A DNA stretch of 64,000 nucleotides from Streptomyces sp. BHT-5-2 (lineage in GTDB: Bacteria; Actinomycetota; Actinomycetes; Streptomycetales; Streptomycetaceae). The stretch covers positions 1,426,001-1,490,000 of the forward strand of contig NZ_CP081496.1 of NCBI RefSeq assembly GCF_019774615.1, in the 5' to 3' direction. Every line of letters starts with the position of its first letter. Position 1 is the stretch's first letter. A program made the translations under genes and the position numbers. Under the pieces are notes generated by a model that ran no database searches, had not been told where the DNA came from, and saw nothing but the letters and a program-made list of their open reading frames with translations. Positions 49,181 to 63,148 of this stretch are shown here, piece by piece.

Positions 49181-50608
49181 ATGGGTGAGATCTTCGCCGG
49201 TCGGTACGAGCTCGTGGACCCGATCGGTCGGGGCGGGGTGGGCGCGGTCTGGCGCGCCTGGGACCAGCGGCGCCGCCGCTATGTGGCGGCCAAGGTGCTC
49301 CAGCAGAGCGACGCGCACACCCTGTTGCGCTTCGTCCGGGAACAGGCGCTGCGGATCGACCATCCGCACGTCCTGGCCCCGGCGAGCTGGGCCGCGGACG
49401 ACGACAAGGTGCTGTTCACCATGGATCTGGTGCACGGCGGTTCGCTGGCCCATCTGATCGGTGACTACGGCCCGTTGCCGCCGCGGATGGTGTGCACGCT
49501 GATGGACCAGCTGCTGGCCGGGCTGACCGCGGTGCACGCCGAGGGCGTGGTGCACCGGGACATCAAGCCGGCGAACCTCCTGCTGGAGGCCACCGGCACC
49601 GGCCGTCCGCACCTGCGGCTGTCCGACTTCGGCATCGCGATGCGCAAGGGCGAGCCGCGGCTGACCGAGGCCAACTACGTGGTGGGGACGCCGGGTTACT
49701 TCGCTCCGGAGCAGATGCTGGGCGCCGAGCCGGACTTCCCGGCGGACCTGTTCGCGGCCGGGCTGGTCGCGCTCTGCCTGCTCACCGGCGCCAAGCCGGA
49801 CACCGAGGCACTGGTCCGGCGGTTCATGGACAGCGGCGGCATACCGAACGCGCCCGAGGACGTGCCGGAGCCGCTGTGGCAGGTGCTGGCATCGCTGCTG
49901 CACCCGGATCCGGACGCCCGGTTCAGGACCGCGACGGGGGCGCGGAAGGCGCTGCTGGCGGCGGCCGAGCTGTTGCCGGAGACGACGCTCGAGGACGAGG
50001 TCATCGAGGTCTTCGACCACATCGGGCCGCTACCGGCCGGGTTCGGGCCGGACGGGCCGCTGCGCCCCGCGCCGGGCGGGGACGCCACCGACGGCTCCGA
50101 CGCCACCGACGGCACCACGATGACCGGCGCCGGGGCCGCGGGGAGCCCGGGCGCGTCCCCGTCGACCACCGGAAGCTTCCATCTCGCGCCGCCGGAGCCG
50201 TCCGTCCCACCGCCGCCGAGCGCCCCGCCGCCACCGCCCCCGGCCCCGCCGGCCACCGCGCCGCCACGGGCCACTCCGCCGCGCGGTACCGTCCCGGCCC
50301 CGCCGACCACCCCGCCCCGGACCCCGCCGCCGGCCCCGGCCGTCGCCCCCTCCCCCGCGCCGATGCCGCGCTACGAGCCGACGGCGGCCCGCCCGGAGGC
50401 GTCCGCGACCCGCCCGTACACCACCGGGCAGCCGCCGCTGACCGGGCAGCAGCCCCCGACCGGCGGCGCCGAGGTGCCGGCGGTGCCGCCCCCGCCCCCG
50501 GCCGCGGTCGTACGGAGGCCGGGCCCGCCGCCGAAGGTCGCCGTTCCGGTCCTGATCGTGGCGCTGGTGTGCATCGCGATCGGGGTGTGGGCGCTGTTCG
50601 CCGGCTGA
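49181..50608 (+). CDS. Membrane Ser/Thr protein kinase
   Basis: The 475-residue kinase has the P-loop IGRGGVGAVW (15-24), Lys38, HRDIKPANLLLE, DFGIA and a GTPGYFAPEQ activation end. About 150 residues of Pro/Thr-rich linker follow, then one C-terminal membrane helix (VAVPVLIVALVCIAIGVWALF) and almost no external domain, unlike PASTA-type PknB. ATG at 49181. With no sensor outside, its signal is probably cytoplasmic; the upstream XRE protein is a candidate substrate by proximity. Confidence 0.9.
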   Translation: MGEIFAGRYELVDPIGRGGVGAVWRAWDQRRRRYVAAKVLQQSDAHTLLRFVREQALRIDHPHVLAPASWAADDDKVLFTMDLVHGGSLAHLIGDYGPLPPRMVCTLMDQLLAGLTAVHAEGVVHRDIKPANLLLEATGTGRPHLRLSDFGIAMRKGEPRLTEANYVVGTPGYFAPEQMLGAEPDFPADLFAAGLVALCLLTGAKPDTEALVRRFMDSGGIPNAPEDVPEPLWQVLASLLHPDPDARFRTATGARKALLAAAELLPETTLEDEVIEVFDHIGPLPAGFGPDGPLRPAPGGDATDGSDATDGTTMTGAGAAGSPGASPSTTGSFHLAPPEPSVPPPPSAPPPPPPAPPATAPPRATPPRGTVPAPPTTPPRTPPPAPAVAPSPAPMPRYEPTAARPEASATRPYTTGQPPLTGQQPPTGGAEVPAVPPPPPAAVVRRPGPPPKVAVPVLIVALVCIAIGVWALFAG

Positions 50609-50618
50609 CCGGATGTGC

Positions 50619-50647
50619 CGGGGCGGCCGACCCACCGGACCGCCCCG
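50619..50647. terminator. Bidirectional terminator between the kinase and VWA genes
   Basis: CGGGGCGG and CCGCCCCG form an 8-bp stem in the 44-bp convergent gap. Confidence 0.65.
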
Positions 50648-50652
50648 CGCAC

Positions 50653-52650
50653 TCACCTCGCGCCGCTGCCGCCCCCCGCACGGCCCGGCCGCGGCCGCCG
50701 GGGCAGGACGTACGCCGCGCCCAGCCCGGCCAGCAGCAGAACGCCCAGCACGCCCACCGAGACGCCGGTGACCCGGAGCCCGGACCAGCGTCCGCCGCCC
50801 GCCGCACCGGTGGCGTCGGGGCCCGAACCGCCGTCGGACGCCTGACCCTTGGCGATCGCGGCCCCGGCCTCCGGGCCGGCCTTCGCCCGGCCCAGGACGG
50901 CGACCCGCAGCACCACGCCGATCCGCGGGTTCTCCGCGACCTGGGCGGCGCGGGCGCCGAGCGAGACCGCGATGTAGAAGTCGCCGTCGACGTGGACGGG
51001 GATGACGTTGGGACGGGTCTCGTAGCGGTTGGTCCAGGAGACCGGCACCGTCCCCATGCTCAGCTTGGCCGACCGCCCGGTGTAGGGCACCTGGGGGTTG
51101 AAGACGCCGGTGCCGCTGCCGACCGGTGCCCGGTAGGGCGTGTAGACCTGGGTGCTGCCGAACGAGACGGGCGCACCGCCGCGCGTCCGCGGTTCGTCGG
51201 CGAACTCCACGTCGTAGCGGAGCTGTTGGCCCCAGCCGACCGGCACCTTGTACCAGAGCGTCTGCGCGGGGAGGATCTGGTCGCGCCAGACGCCCGGGCC
51301 CAGCGGGCTGGCGTCGTTGAAGCCGGTGCCGCCGGTGACGGCCTTGGGCGGGGTGTCGGGCAGCGTGGCGTCCTTGCCGCCGGCGCCGTACTGCGGTGAC
51401 GGCTGCGCGGCAGTGACGCCCTTCGCCAGCGGATGTTCCACGTGAAACGTCAGCTCCACCGGCCAGCGCGCGGCGTCCGAGCCGGTGTCCGCGTGGCGTT
51501 CGACGACCAGCCAGTACCGGCCCGCCTTGTCGCAGGTCCCGGTGCCGTTCCGGGTCGGGATGCGGCTGACGCCGGAGGTCAGCGGTGTGGCGCCCTCCCG
51601 CTGGCCGAACAGCGCGGTGGACGAGGCACAGCTGCTGTCCGTGCCGTGGGCGATCTGGGTGCGCAGGGTGTCGAGGTAGTCGATCGGTGCGCCGGACGGC
51701 GGCACCATGGTCGCCGAGAAGTCGGCCACCGACTCCGCGTCGAGGTCGACGGCGTAATACCGCTTCTCGTTGGGGCCGATGCTGTCGAGATACTGCCCGG
51801 GGGCGACGACCGGGGCGCCCTGGCGGCCGTCGGTGCCATGGACCTGTGTGCCCCGGAACCGGTAGCCGCCCGCGGCGAGTTGGCCGGCACGCTGCAGCTG
51901 GCGGGAGAGCGCCCCGGCGTCCGGGGCGTCGTAGTACTGGCCGTTGCCGGACTTGGCGACGCACTCCAGCTGGGAGCGGGCGCTGCCGGCCGCCTGGAAG
52001 CCGACGACGTCGATGTGCAGATCGCTGCCGGACGCGGCGAGTTGGGAGGCGACCTGGCACGGCTGCGGGGTCCGGCAGGTGTCCGTGCCGTCGGAGACCA
52101 GCAGGATGGTGCGCTTGCCGACGCCGCCGGCCGCCGGCTCGGGGAGGTCCTGCGCGGCCTTGCTCAGGGAGAGCCCGATGGGGGCGTCTCCCTTGGGGCG
52201 CACGCCCGCGACGGCCCGCTTCAGGCCGTCCCGGTCCAGCGGGGCGACGGGCCGGGCGAGCCGGGTGTCGTCGCAGCCCTTGGGCTTGTCCGCGCCGTAG
52301 ACCCGCAGGCCGGTGGGGTAGCCCTCGGGCAGGGCGTCGACGAGGGAGCCGACGGCTCTGCGGGCGGCGGCGAAGGGGGTGCCTCCTGCTCGAACGGAGT
52401 TGAGAGCTTGGGGGAGGGGGCCGCCGGCCCCGTCGCTCCCGGCCATCGAGCCGGAGGAGTCGAGGACCATCACCAGTCCGCTGCCCCCGGGGGCCGGTGC
52501 CGCCCGCGGCGCGGCCACCGAGGGGAGCGCCGCGGCGACCGGGAGCGCCGCCGCGGCCAGGGCCAGCAACGCCGTTCCCCATGTTCTCCACGTCGTCCGA
52601 GCGGGGCGTTTCCCCAGCGCCACCGTCCTCGTGCGTGGTGGTCGTGCCAT
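50653..52650 (-). CDS. Secreted membrane-anchored von Willebrand factor A protein
   Basis: The 665-residue protein has a signal peptide (TALLALAAAALPVAAALPSVAAP, cleavage near residue 48) and a VWA domain with the MIDAS motif DSSGS (64-68), Thr and Asp in later loops (DGTDTC). A large beta-rich extracytoplasmic region and a C-terminal membrane helix (VTGVSVGVLGVLLLAGLGAAYVL) followed by basic residues complete it. VWA domains bind metal and partner proteins; its partner is unknown. ATG at 52650 follows GAGGGGG. A parS-like site lies in the coding sequence. Confidence 0.87.
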   Translation of the reverse strand: MARPPRTRTVALGKRPARTTWRTWGTALLALAAAALPVAAALPSVAAPRAAPAPGGSGLVMVLDSSGSMAGSDGAGGPLPQALNSVRAGGTPFAAARRAVGSLVDALPEGYPTGLRVYGADKPKGCDDTRLARPVAPLDRDGLKRAVAGVRPKGDAPIGLSLSKAAQDLPEPAAGGVGKRTILLVSDGTDTCRTPQPCQVASQLAASGSDLHIDVVGFQAAGSARSQLECVAKSGNGQYYDAPDAGALSRQLQRAGQLAAGGYRFRGTQVHGTDGRQGAPVVAPGQYLDSIGPNEKRYYAVDLDAESVADFSATMVPPSGAPIDYLDTLRTQIAHGTDSSCASSTALFGQREGATPLTSGVSRIPTRNGTGTCDKAGRYWLVVERHADTGSDAARWPVELTFHVEHPLAKGVTAAQPSPQYGAGGKDATLPDTPPKAVTGGTGFNDASPLGPGVWRDQILPAQTLWYKVPVGWGQQLRYDVEFADEPRTRGGAPVSFGSTQVYTPYRAPVGSGTGVFNPQVPYTGRSAKLSMGTVPVSWTNRYETRPNVIPVHVDGDFYIAVSLGARAAQVAENPRIGVVLRVAVLGRAKAGPEAGAAIAKGQASDGGSGPDATGAAGGGRWSGLRVTGVSVGVLGVLLLAGLGAAYVLPRRPRPGRAGGGSGAR
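51435..51448. other. parS-like site within the VWA gene
   Basis: GTTCCACGTGAAAC differs by one base from the Streptomyces consensus and is identical to the core of the Bacillus parS consensus. It is translated in the VWA protein as part of TFHVEHP. Confidence 0.75.
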
Positions 52651-52837
52651 GTCTCGTCCCCCTCGCGTCCGCAGGTCAGGCCCGGACATCGACTTCACGG
52701 CCAGCGACTTTGCCGCTGCAACCCATCAATGTGCGATAGCAAATCCAGGGGCCCGTGTTCCCGCCCCCGGTACGTACGAAACCCCGGTCGCCCTTGGGGC
52801 AACCGGGGTCCATACGAACTGTGCTGTGCGTGTGGTC
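52651..52837. other. Intergenic between the VWA and DLW-39 genes
   Basis: The 187-bp gap contains the DLW-39 terminator and presumably the VWA gene promoter. No further gene is seen. Confidence 0.4.
52781..52809 (-). terminator. Terminator after the DLW-39 gene
   Basis: ACCCCGGT and ACCGGGGT form an 8-bp stem followed on the minus strand by TTTCGT, 28 bp beyond the DLW-39 stop. Confidence 0.75.
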
Positions 52838-52972
52838 TCACACACCCGAACCTGCGGGCACGGAGTCGGTCGCCTCCGTCCACAGATCCTGCTCGGCGCG
52901 ATCCGCCTGGATCTGGCGGTACACGAGGAGCCCGCCGATGGCGGCCAGTGCGACCAGGAGAAGCTTCTTCAC
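52838..52972 (-). CDS. DLW-39 family small membrane protein
   Basis: The 44-residue protein starts VKKLLLVALAAIGGLLVYRQI (one membrane helix) and contains the namesake DLW near residue 30 (EQDLWTEATDS). GTG at 52972 fits the family's roughly 40-residue length; an ATG further upstream would add an unconserved basic segment. The family is found near gyrA in actinobacteria, as here. Function is unknown. Confidence 0.88.
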   Translation of the reverse strand: MKKLLLVALAAIGGLLVYRQIQADRAEQDLWTEATDSVPAGSGV

Positions 52973-53175
52973 CGCGCGACCTCGTCTTTCGTTGACGTAG
53001 GGGACCCTATGTCGGCCGATGATACACACCGGCCGATACCGATCGGTTATCTAGCCCGTACTCGACAACACCCCGTCCGGAGGTGCCCAAAGGCCCCAAC
53101 TCCCGCCCCTTCACAACGAATCACGACCGGTGGTGGTTCCCCGCCGGCCGAAAGTCCCCGGGGCGCCGACGAAAG

Positions 53176-53215
53176 CAGTCGGCCCGGCCGGAGAATTCTC
53201 CGGCCGGGCCGACTG
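53176..53215. terminator. 40-bp perfect palindrome: terminator of tRNA-Ile
   Basis: A palindrome without a single mismatch, centred on GAATTC at 53193-53198, lies 5 nt beyond the tRNA 3' end and is followed on the minus strand by CTTTCGTC. The 20-bp arms leave no unpaired loop beyond the strained centre. Confidence 0.8.
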
Positions 53216-53220
53216 TGTGG

Positions 53221-53294
53221 TGCGGCTACCAGGACTTGAACCTGGGGCCTCTTCCTTATCAGGGAAGCGCTCTAACCGTCTGAGCTATAGCCGC
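53221..53294 (-). tRNA. tRNA-Ile (GAT)
   Basis: The 74-nt tRNA has acceptor GCGGCTA/TAGCCGC, D arm AGCTCAGACGGTTAGAGC, anticodon stem CTTCC/GGAAG around CTGATAA (anticodon GAT), and T arm GGTTCAA. It is downstream of gyrA and the DUF3566 gene, the usual place in actinobacteria. CCA is not encoded. Confidence 0.96.
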
Positions 53295-53393
53295 TCGTTC
53301 GCTGCACCGAAAGATTAGCGCACTTCAGAGGCGTTCCCAAAATCGGTCCCCCAGGCCCCGGGAACGCCCTCTGCCCTCCCCCTCGAGGAGCGC

Positions 53394-54107
53394 TCACTCG
53401 TCCTCCGCGAGGGTCAGCTCCACACCGCCCACGAAGCCCGCCGACAGGTTGTAGATGAAGGAGCCGAGGGTGGCCAGCGCGGTCGCCAGCACCACGTCGA
53501 TCACCGCGATGACCGAGGTGAACAGCAGCACCCGCGGCAGCGAGAGGAACGACTGGAGGTCGAAGCCACCGCCCTCGGCGGAGCCGGTCGCCTCGCTGAT
53601 GGTCTTGCCGACCGTGGAGAAGACGCCCATCGCGTCCATCACCATCCACAGCACCGCCACCGCCACCACCGTGCAGATGCCCAGCGCGATGGACAGCAGG
53701 AAGCTCACCTTCATCACCGACCACGGATCGGTGCGCGCCACCCGGAGCCGGGCCTTGCGCGTCCGCGGGGCCGTGCTCGCGCCCGTACGCGGCTTACGCA
53801 CGGCCTGGGCGGCGCCGGCCCCGCCGTCGTCCGTGCGGTACGCCTGGGGCGGCTGGTAGGGCTGCTGTGCGCCGCCCTGCGGCTTTTCCCGGCCGCCGCC
53901 GCGGGCCTGCGGCCCGGGTTGCGGCTGGGGCTGGGGTTGCGGCTGTCGAGTGTTGCTCACGGTTCCCCCCTCATGGGCGCCCTCGTCCCGGGTGCCGTCG
54001 GACGCGACGGAGCCACGGGCGCTGCGTTCCTTCTCGGTTGCGGGATCCGTCGGGGAGTCCTGATCGACTCCCGCGTCGCCCGTCGCAGCGCCCGTGGCTC
54101 CAGTCAC
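53394..54107 (-). CDS. DUF3566 transmembrane protein
   Basis: The 237-residue protein has a long hydrophilic N-terminus with a QPQPQPQP run. A conserved DUF3566 domain follows (RVARTDPWSVMKVSFLLSIALG) with two membrane helices (about 135-160 and 195-220). GTG at 54107 follows GAGGAG by 6 nt and lies 15 bp after the gyrA stop, so it is part of the gyr operon. Mycobacterial homologues downstream of gyrA are linked to the membrane interactome of cell-wall proteins; function is not settled. Confidence 0.88.
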   Translation of the reverse strand: MTGATGAATGDAGVDQDSPTDPATEKERSARGSVASDGTRDEGAHEGGTVSNTRQPQPQPQPQPGPQARGGGREKPQGGAQQPYQPPQAYRTDDGGAGAAQAVRKPRTGASTAPRTRKARLRVARTDPWSVMKVSFLLSIALGICTVVAVAVLWMVMDAMGVFSTVGKTISEATGSAEGGGFDLQSFLSLPRVLLFTSVIAVIDVVLATALATLGSFIYNLSAGFVGGVELTLAEDE

Positions 54108-54122
54108 GACCTACTCCTCGTG

Positions 54123-56747
<2,625 letters not shown>

Positions 56748-56797
56748 GGTGGTTCAAAGTCCTTTCGAGCTGCGGCTGTTGTGCGGGCCGACAGGGC

Positions 56798-59157
<2,360 letters not shown>

Positions 59158-59171
59158 GTTTCACGTGAAAC
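59158..59171. other. parS site upstream of gyrB (1 of 2)
   Basis: GTTTCACGTGAAAC, perfect match, 330 bp upstream of gyrB and about 4 kb from oriC. A second site starts 50 bp away. Confidence 0.93.
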
Positions 59172-59196
59172 GGCCTGTGACCGGCCAAGACAGCAC

Positions 59197-59232
59197 GAGG
59201 GGGCGGTGTTTCACGTGAAACACCGCCCCCTC
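59197..59232. terminator. 36-bp perfect palindrome containing parS, downstream of DUF721 gene
   Basis: The parS core GTTTCACGTGAAAC (59208-59221) is extended by 11 bp on each side (GAGGGGGCGGT and its complement), giving a perfect 36-bp palindrome. It lies 30 bp after the DUF721 stop, where the recF-DUF721 transcript should end, so it probably acts as both ParB site and terminator hairpin. Confidence 0.8.
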
Positions 59233-59261
59233 CACAGCGCCACCCCGTCACGGTGGAGTGG

Positions 59262-59795
59262 TCAGCCGTAGGTGTCGCCGGGCCCTTTGCTGCCCGGCGC
59301 GCGCAGCGGTCCGTACCGGCGGCCGGTGCCGCCCGGCCCCAGGACCTTGATCAGCTTGACCGTGCCATGGCCCAGATCGGCGTTGAGCCGGGACACCAGC
59401 TGCGGCGCCAGCAGCCGCAGCTGCGTCGCCCAGGCCGTCGAGTCGCACTGGACCGTCAGCACCCGGGCGTCCTCGTCGTACCGCTGCGGCTCGCAGTGCT
59501 GGGCCACCTCGGGACCCACCATCTGCGGCCAGCGGCCCATCACTCCGCCGACCGCCGCCGGCGTCTCCCAGCCGCGCTCGGTGATCAGACGGTTGATCGC
59601 GGCGCCCAGCGGCAGCGGGTCCCGGCCGTCCGCCCGCGCGCCCGAGCGCAGCCCTCCGCGCCGGGCCTGCTTCTTCTGCTGCGCGGCGGCGCCCCGGGCG
59701 CGGGCCTGCTCCTTGGCGGCCACCAGCGCCTGGCGGGCCAGGTCCACACCCGACAGCTCCGGGGTCCTGGGCCGCTCCGGCTGCGGTTCGGTCAC
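59262..59795 (-). CDS. DUF721 family protein
   Basis: The 177-residue protein has an Arg/Ala-rich N-terminus and the DUF721 domain ([35 protein letters not shown] split across helices; [21 protein letters not shown]). The fold is KH-like, suggesting nucleic-acid binding. DUF721 is almost always found between recF and gyrB in actinobacteria. GTG at 59795 overlaps the recF stop by 4 bp. Function is unproven. Confidence 0.9.
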   Translation of the reverse strand: MTEPQPERPRTPELSGVDLARQALVAAKEQARARGAAAQQKKQARRGGLRSGARADGRDPLPLGAAINRLITERGWETPAAVGGVMGRWPQMVGPEVAQHCEPQRYDEDARVLTVQCDSTAWATQLRLLAPQLVSRLNADLGHGTVKLIKVLGPGGTGRRYGPLRAPGSKGPGDTYG

Positions 59796-60925
59796 CGCTC
59801 CACCCTCTCCACCGCGCCGCCGGAGACCGCGTACCGCGCTCCGACCAGAACTCCCGGCACATCGTCGTCCACGGCCGCCGTCACCAGGACCTGCTCGCCC
59901 GGCGCCACCAGCTCCGCCAGCCGCTCCCGGCGCCGGGTGTCCAGCTCGGCGAAGACGTCGTCGAGGACCAGCACCGGTTCGTTGCCCTCCGCGCGCAACA
60001 GCTCGTACGAGGCCAGCCGCAGCGCCAGGGCGTACGACCAGGACTCGCCGTGGCTGGCGTAGCCCTTCGCCGGCAGCTGCCCGAGCTTCAGCAGCAGATC
60101 GTCCCGGTGCGGCCCGACCAGCGTCACCCCGCGCTCGATCTCGCTCCGGCGGGCCTCGCCCAGCGCCGCGAGCAGCACGCCGTACAGCTCCTCGCGGTTC
60201 CCGGCGGCCGCCGCCTCGCCCGCGGAGCCGCGGTACTCCAGCCCCAACGGCCCGCCGCCCGGCGCCAGCTGCTCGTACGCCTTGTCCGCCAGCGGCCGCA
60301 GCACGGCGATCAAGTCGAGCCGCTGGGCGAGGAGTTCGGCGCCGGCGCGGGCCAGGTGCTGGTCCCACACGTCCAGCGTCGACAGGTCCATCTGCCGCCC
60401 GCCGTGCCGCCGGGCCAGCGCCGCCGTCTTCAGCAGGGTGTTGCGCTGCTTGAGGACGCGGTCGTAGTCCGAGCGGACCCCGGCCATCCGGGGCGAGCGG
60501 GCGGTGATCAGCTCGTCGAGGAAGCGCCGGCGCTCGCCGGGATCGCCCTTGACCAGCGCCAGGTCCTCCGGCGCGAACAGCACCGTCCGCACGATCCCCA
60601 GCACGTCACGCGGTCTGACCTGCGACGATCTGTTGATCCTGGCGCGGTTCGCCTTGCCGGGGTTGAGCTCCAGCTCCACCAGCTGCTGGCGCTCGCCCTG
60701 GACGACGGCGGCCCGGACAATCGCGCGGTCCGCGCCCATCCGCACCAGCGGAGCATCCGAGGAGACCCGGTGACTGCCGAGCGTGGCGAGATACCCCACC
60801 GCCTCGACCAGATTCGTCTTGCCCTGCCCGTTGGGCCCCACGAACGCCGTGACGCCCGGGTCGAGCGGGACCTCGACCCGGGCGTACGAGCGGAAGTCGG
60901 CAAGCGACAGGTGCGATACGTGCAT
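59792..60925 (-). CDS. recF: DNA replication and repair protein RecF
   Basis: The 377-residue SMC-like ATPase has Walker A GPNGQGKT (30-37), an early [11 protein letters not shown] motif, and a signature/Walker B near the C-terminus ([14 protein letters not shown] segment [16 protein letters not shown]). It loads RecA at gaps in stalled forks. ATG at 60925, 42 bp after gnd. The order dnaN-gnd-recF is typical of Streptomyces. Confidence 0.97.
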   Translation of the reverse strand: MHVSHLSLADFRSYARVEVPLDPGVTAFVGPNGQGKTNLVEAVGYLATLGSHRVSSDAPLVRMGADRAIVRAAVVQGERQQLVELELNPGKANRARINRSSQVRPRDVLGIVRTVLFAPEDLALVKGDPGERRRFLDELITARSPRMAGVRSDYDRVLKQRNTLLKTAALARRHGGRQMDLSTLDVWDQHLARAGAELLAQRLDLIAVLRPLADKAYEQLAPGGGPLGLEYRGSAGEAAAAGNREELYGVLLAALGEARRSEIERGVTLVGPHRDDLLLKLGQLPAKGYASHGESWSYALALRLASYELLRAEGNEPVLVLDDVFAELDTRRRERLAELVAPGEQVLVTAAVDDDVPGVLVGARYAVSGGAVERVER

Positions 60926-60967
60926 GGCTACGCGCCGACCTCCCCCGGCTGCTACAGCTGGTTGTAC

Positions 60968-61846
60968 TTACTTCTTGCTCTCGACCGCGTGGCCACCGAA
61001 CTGGTTGCGCAGCGCGGCGATCATCTTCATCTGCGGGGAGTCGTCCTGGCGGGACGCGAAGCGCGCGAAGAGCGACGCCGTGATCGCCGGCAGCGGCACG
61101 GCGTTGTCGATCGCGGCCTCGACCGTCCAACGGCCCTCGCCGGAGTCCTCGGCGTAGCCCCGCAGCTTGTCCAGGTGCTCGTCCTCGTCGAGGGCGTTGA
61201 CCGCGAGGTCCAGCAGCCAGGAGCGGATGACCGTGCCCTCCTGCCAGGACCGGAAGACCTCGCGCACGTCGGTGACGGAGTCGACCTTCTCCAGCAGCTC
61301 CCAGCCCTCGGCGTACGCCTGCATCATCGCGTACTCGATGCCGTTGTGGACCATCTTCGCGAAGTGGCCCGCGCCCACCTTGCCGGCGTGCACGGAGCCG
61401 AACTCACCCTCGGGCTTGAGGGCGTCGAAGATCGGCTGCACCTTGGCGACGTCGTCCTTGTCGCCGCCGTACATCAGCGCGTAGCCGTTCTCCAGGCCCC
61501 AGACGCCGCCGGAGACGCCGCAGTCCACGAAGCCGATGCCCTTGGCGGCAAGCTCCTCGGCGTGCTTCTCATCCTCGGTCCAGCGGGAGTTGCCGCCGTC
61601 CACGACGAGGTCGCCGGGCGAGAGCAGCTCGGCCAGCTCGTCGATCGTCGACTGGGTGGCGGCACCGGCCGGGACCATGACCCAGACCACCCGCGGGCCC
61701 TGGAGCCTGTCCACAAGCTCCTTGAGGCTGCCCACATCGGCCAGGTCGGGGTTGCGGTCGTATCCGATGACGGTGTGGCCGGCGCGGCGAATGCGCTCGC
61801 GCATGTTGCCGCCCATCTTGCCGAGACCGACGAGACCGAGCTCCAT
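60968..61846 (-). CDS. gnd: 6-phosphogluconate dehydrogenase, short decarboxylating type
   Basis: The 292-residue protein has NAD(P)-binding GLGKMG (7-12), the catalytic-pocket motifs VDGGNSRW and CGVSGGVWGLENG, and HNGIEYAMMQAYAEG with the catalytic Lys just before (AGHFAKMVHNGIEY). Its length places it with the short NAD-preferring GntZ/YqeC type, not the roughly 470-residue enzymes. It converts 6-phosphogluconate to ribulose 5-phosphate. ATG at 61846. Confidence 0.94.
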   Translation of the reverse strand: MELGLVGLGKMGGNMRERIRRAGHTVIGYDRNPDLADVGSLKELVDRLQGPRVVWVMVPAGAATQSTIDELAELLSPGDLVVDGGNSRWTEDEKHAEELAAKGIGFVDCGVSGGVWGLENGYALMYGGDKDDVAKVQPIFDALKPEGEFGSVHAGKVGAGHFAKMVHNGIEYAMMQAYAEGWELLEKVDSVTDVREVFRSWQEGTVIRSWLLDLAVNALDEDEHLDKLRGYAEDSGEGRWTVEAAIDNAVPLPAITASLFARFASRQDDSPQMKMIAALRNQFGGHAVESKK

Positions 61847-62017
61847 CAGAGACCCTCTTTGCACGTAGTCGTTGCTGTTCGTACCCGAGTCCGAGCCTAC
61901 GCCCGAGGGCCTGTGCACAGCTGTGGGCTCAGCCGCTCATCGGGGCCCGTCAGCCGGTCGCCGCAAGGGCCCCGGCGACGGCCGGGGCCCGGTCGGTACG
62001 ACAGCCGTCCGCCGGCG

Positions 62018-63148
62018 TCAGCCCGACAGACGCACGGGCATGATCAGGTACTTGTAGGCGTCGTCGGCCTCGGCGTCCTTGGCCGGGCGGCCACTGAGCA
62101 GCGCGGGCTTGGTCGAGGTCGTGAACGACAGCTGGGCCACCGGGGAGTCGATCGCCGACAGGCCCTCCAGCAGGAAGCCGGGGTTGAAGGCGATCGAGAT
62201 GTCGTCGCCGTCCAGATCGGCGTCGACCCTTTCCACAGCCTGTGCATCGTCGCTGGAGCCGGCCTCCAGGATCAGCACGCCCTGCTCGAAGCTCAGCCGC
62301 ACCGGAGTGTTGCGCTCGGCGACCAGCGCCACGCGCTTGACGGCCTCGACGAACGGGGCGGTCTCGATCACCGCGACGGAGTTGAACTCGGTCGGGAAGA
62401 GCGTCCGGTACTTCGGCAGGTCGCCCTCGAGCAGTCGGGTCGTGGTCCGCCGGCCGGCGCCCTCGAAACCGATCAGGCCCTCGCCCTGGCCGGAGCCGGA
62501 CAGCGCCAGAGTGACGGTGTCGCCGCTGCTCAGGGACTTGGCGGTGTCCAGCAGCGTCTTGGCGGGGACCAGGGCGACGGCGGAGGCGTCCGGGCTCTCC
62601 GGCTTCCACAGGAACTCGCGGACCGCGAAGCGGTAGCGGTCGGTCGACGCCAGGGTGACGGTGTCACCCTCGATCTCGATCCGCACACCGGTGAGCACCG
62701 GGAGCGTGTCGTCACGGCCGGCGGCGATGGCCACCTGGGCGGCGGCCGCGGCGAAGACCTCACCGGAGACGGTGCCGGTGGCGGTGGGCATCGCCGGCAG
62801 GGACGGGTACTCCTCCACAGGCAGGGTGTGGAGGGTGAAGCGGGAGGAGCCGCACACCACGGTCACTCGTACACCGTCGGTGGAAATCTCCACCGGGCGG
62901 TTGGGGAGGGCCCGGCAGATGTCGGCGAGCAGCCGGCCGGAGACGAGGACGGTGCCCTCTTCCTCCACCTCCGCGTCCACCGAGACCCGGGCCGAGACCT
63001 CGTAGTCGAAGCCGGAGAGGCTCAGTGCGCCGTCGTCGGCCTTCAGCAGGAGGCCCGCGAGGACGGGCACCGGCGGACGGGCCGGGAGGCTCTTGGCCGC
63101 CCAGGCCACTGCCTCCGCGAGTACATCGCGCTCCACCCGGATCTTCAC
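62018..63148 (-). CDS. dnaN: DNA polymerase III sliding clamp (beta subunit)
   Basis: The 376-residue clamp has three repeated DNA-clamp domains (start MKIRVERDVLAEAVAWAAKSLP; middle DTLPVLTGVRIEIEGDTVTLAS; C-terminal YKYLIMPVRL, the hydrophobic-pocket end). It encircles DNA and tethers polymerase III. GTG at 63148 gives the canonical N-terminus. It is transcribed away from oriC, which lies immediately upstream. Confidence 0.97.
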   Translation of the reverse strand: MKIRVERDVLAEAVAWAAKSLPARPPVPVLAGLLLKADDGALSLSGFDYEVSARVSVDAEVEEEGTVLVSGRLLADICRALPNRPVEISTDGVRVTVVCGSSRFTLHTLPVEEYPSLPAMPTATGTVSGEVFAAAAAQVAIAAGRDDTLPVLTGVRIEIEGDTVTLASTDRYRFAVREFLWKPESPDASAVALVPAKTLLDTAKSLSSGDTVTLALSGSGQGEGLIGFEGAGRRTTTRLLEGDLPKYRTLFPTEFNSVAVIETAPFVEAVKRVALVAERNTPVRLSFEQGVLILEAGSSDDAQAVERVDADLDGDDISIAFNPGFLLEGLSAIDSPVAQLSFTTSTKPALLSGRPAKDAEADDAYKYLIMPVRLSG

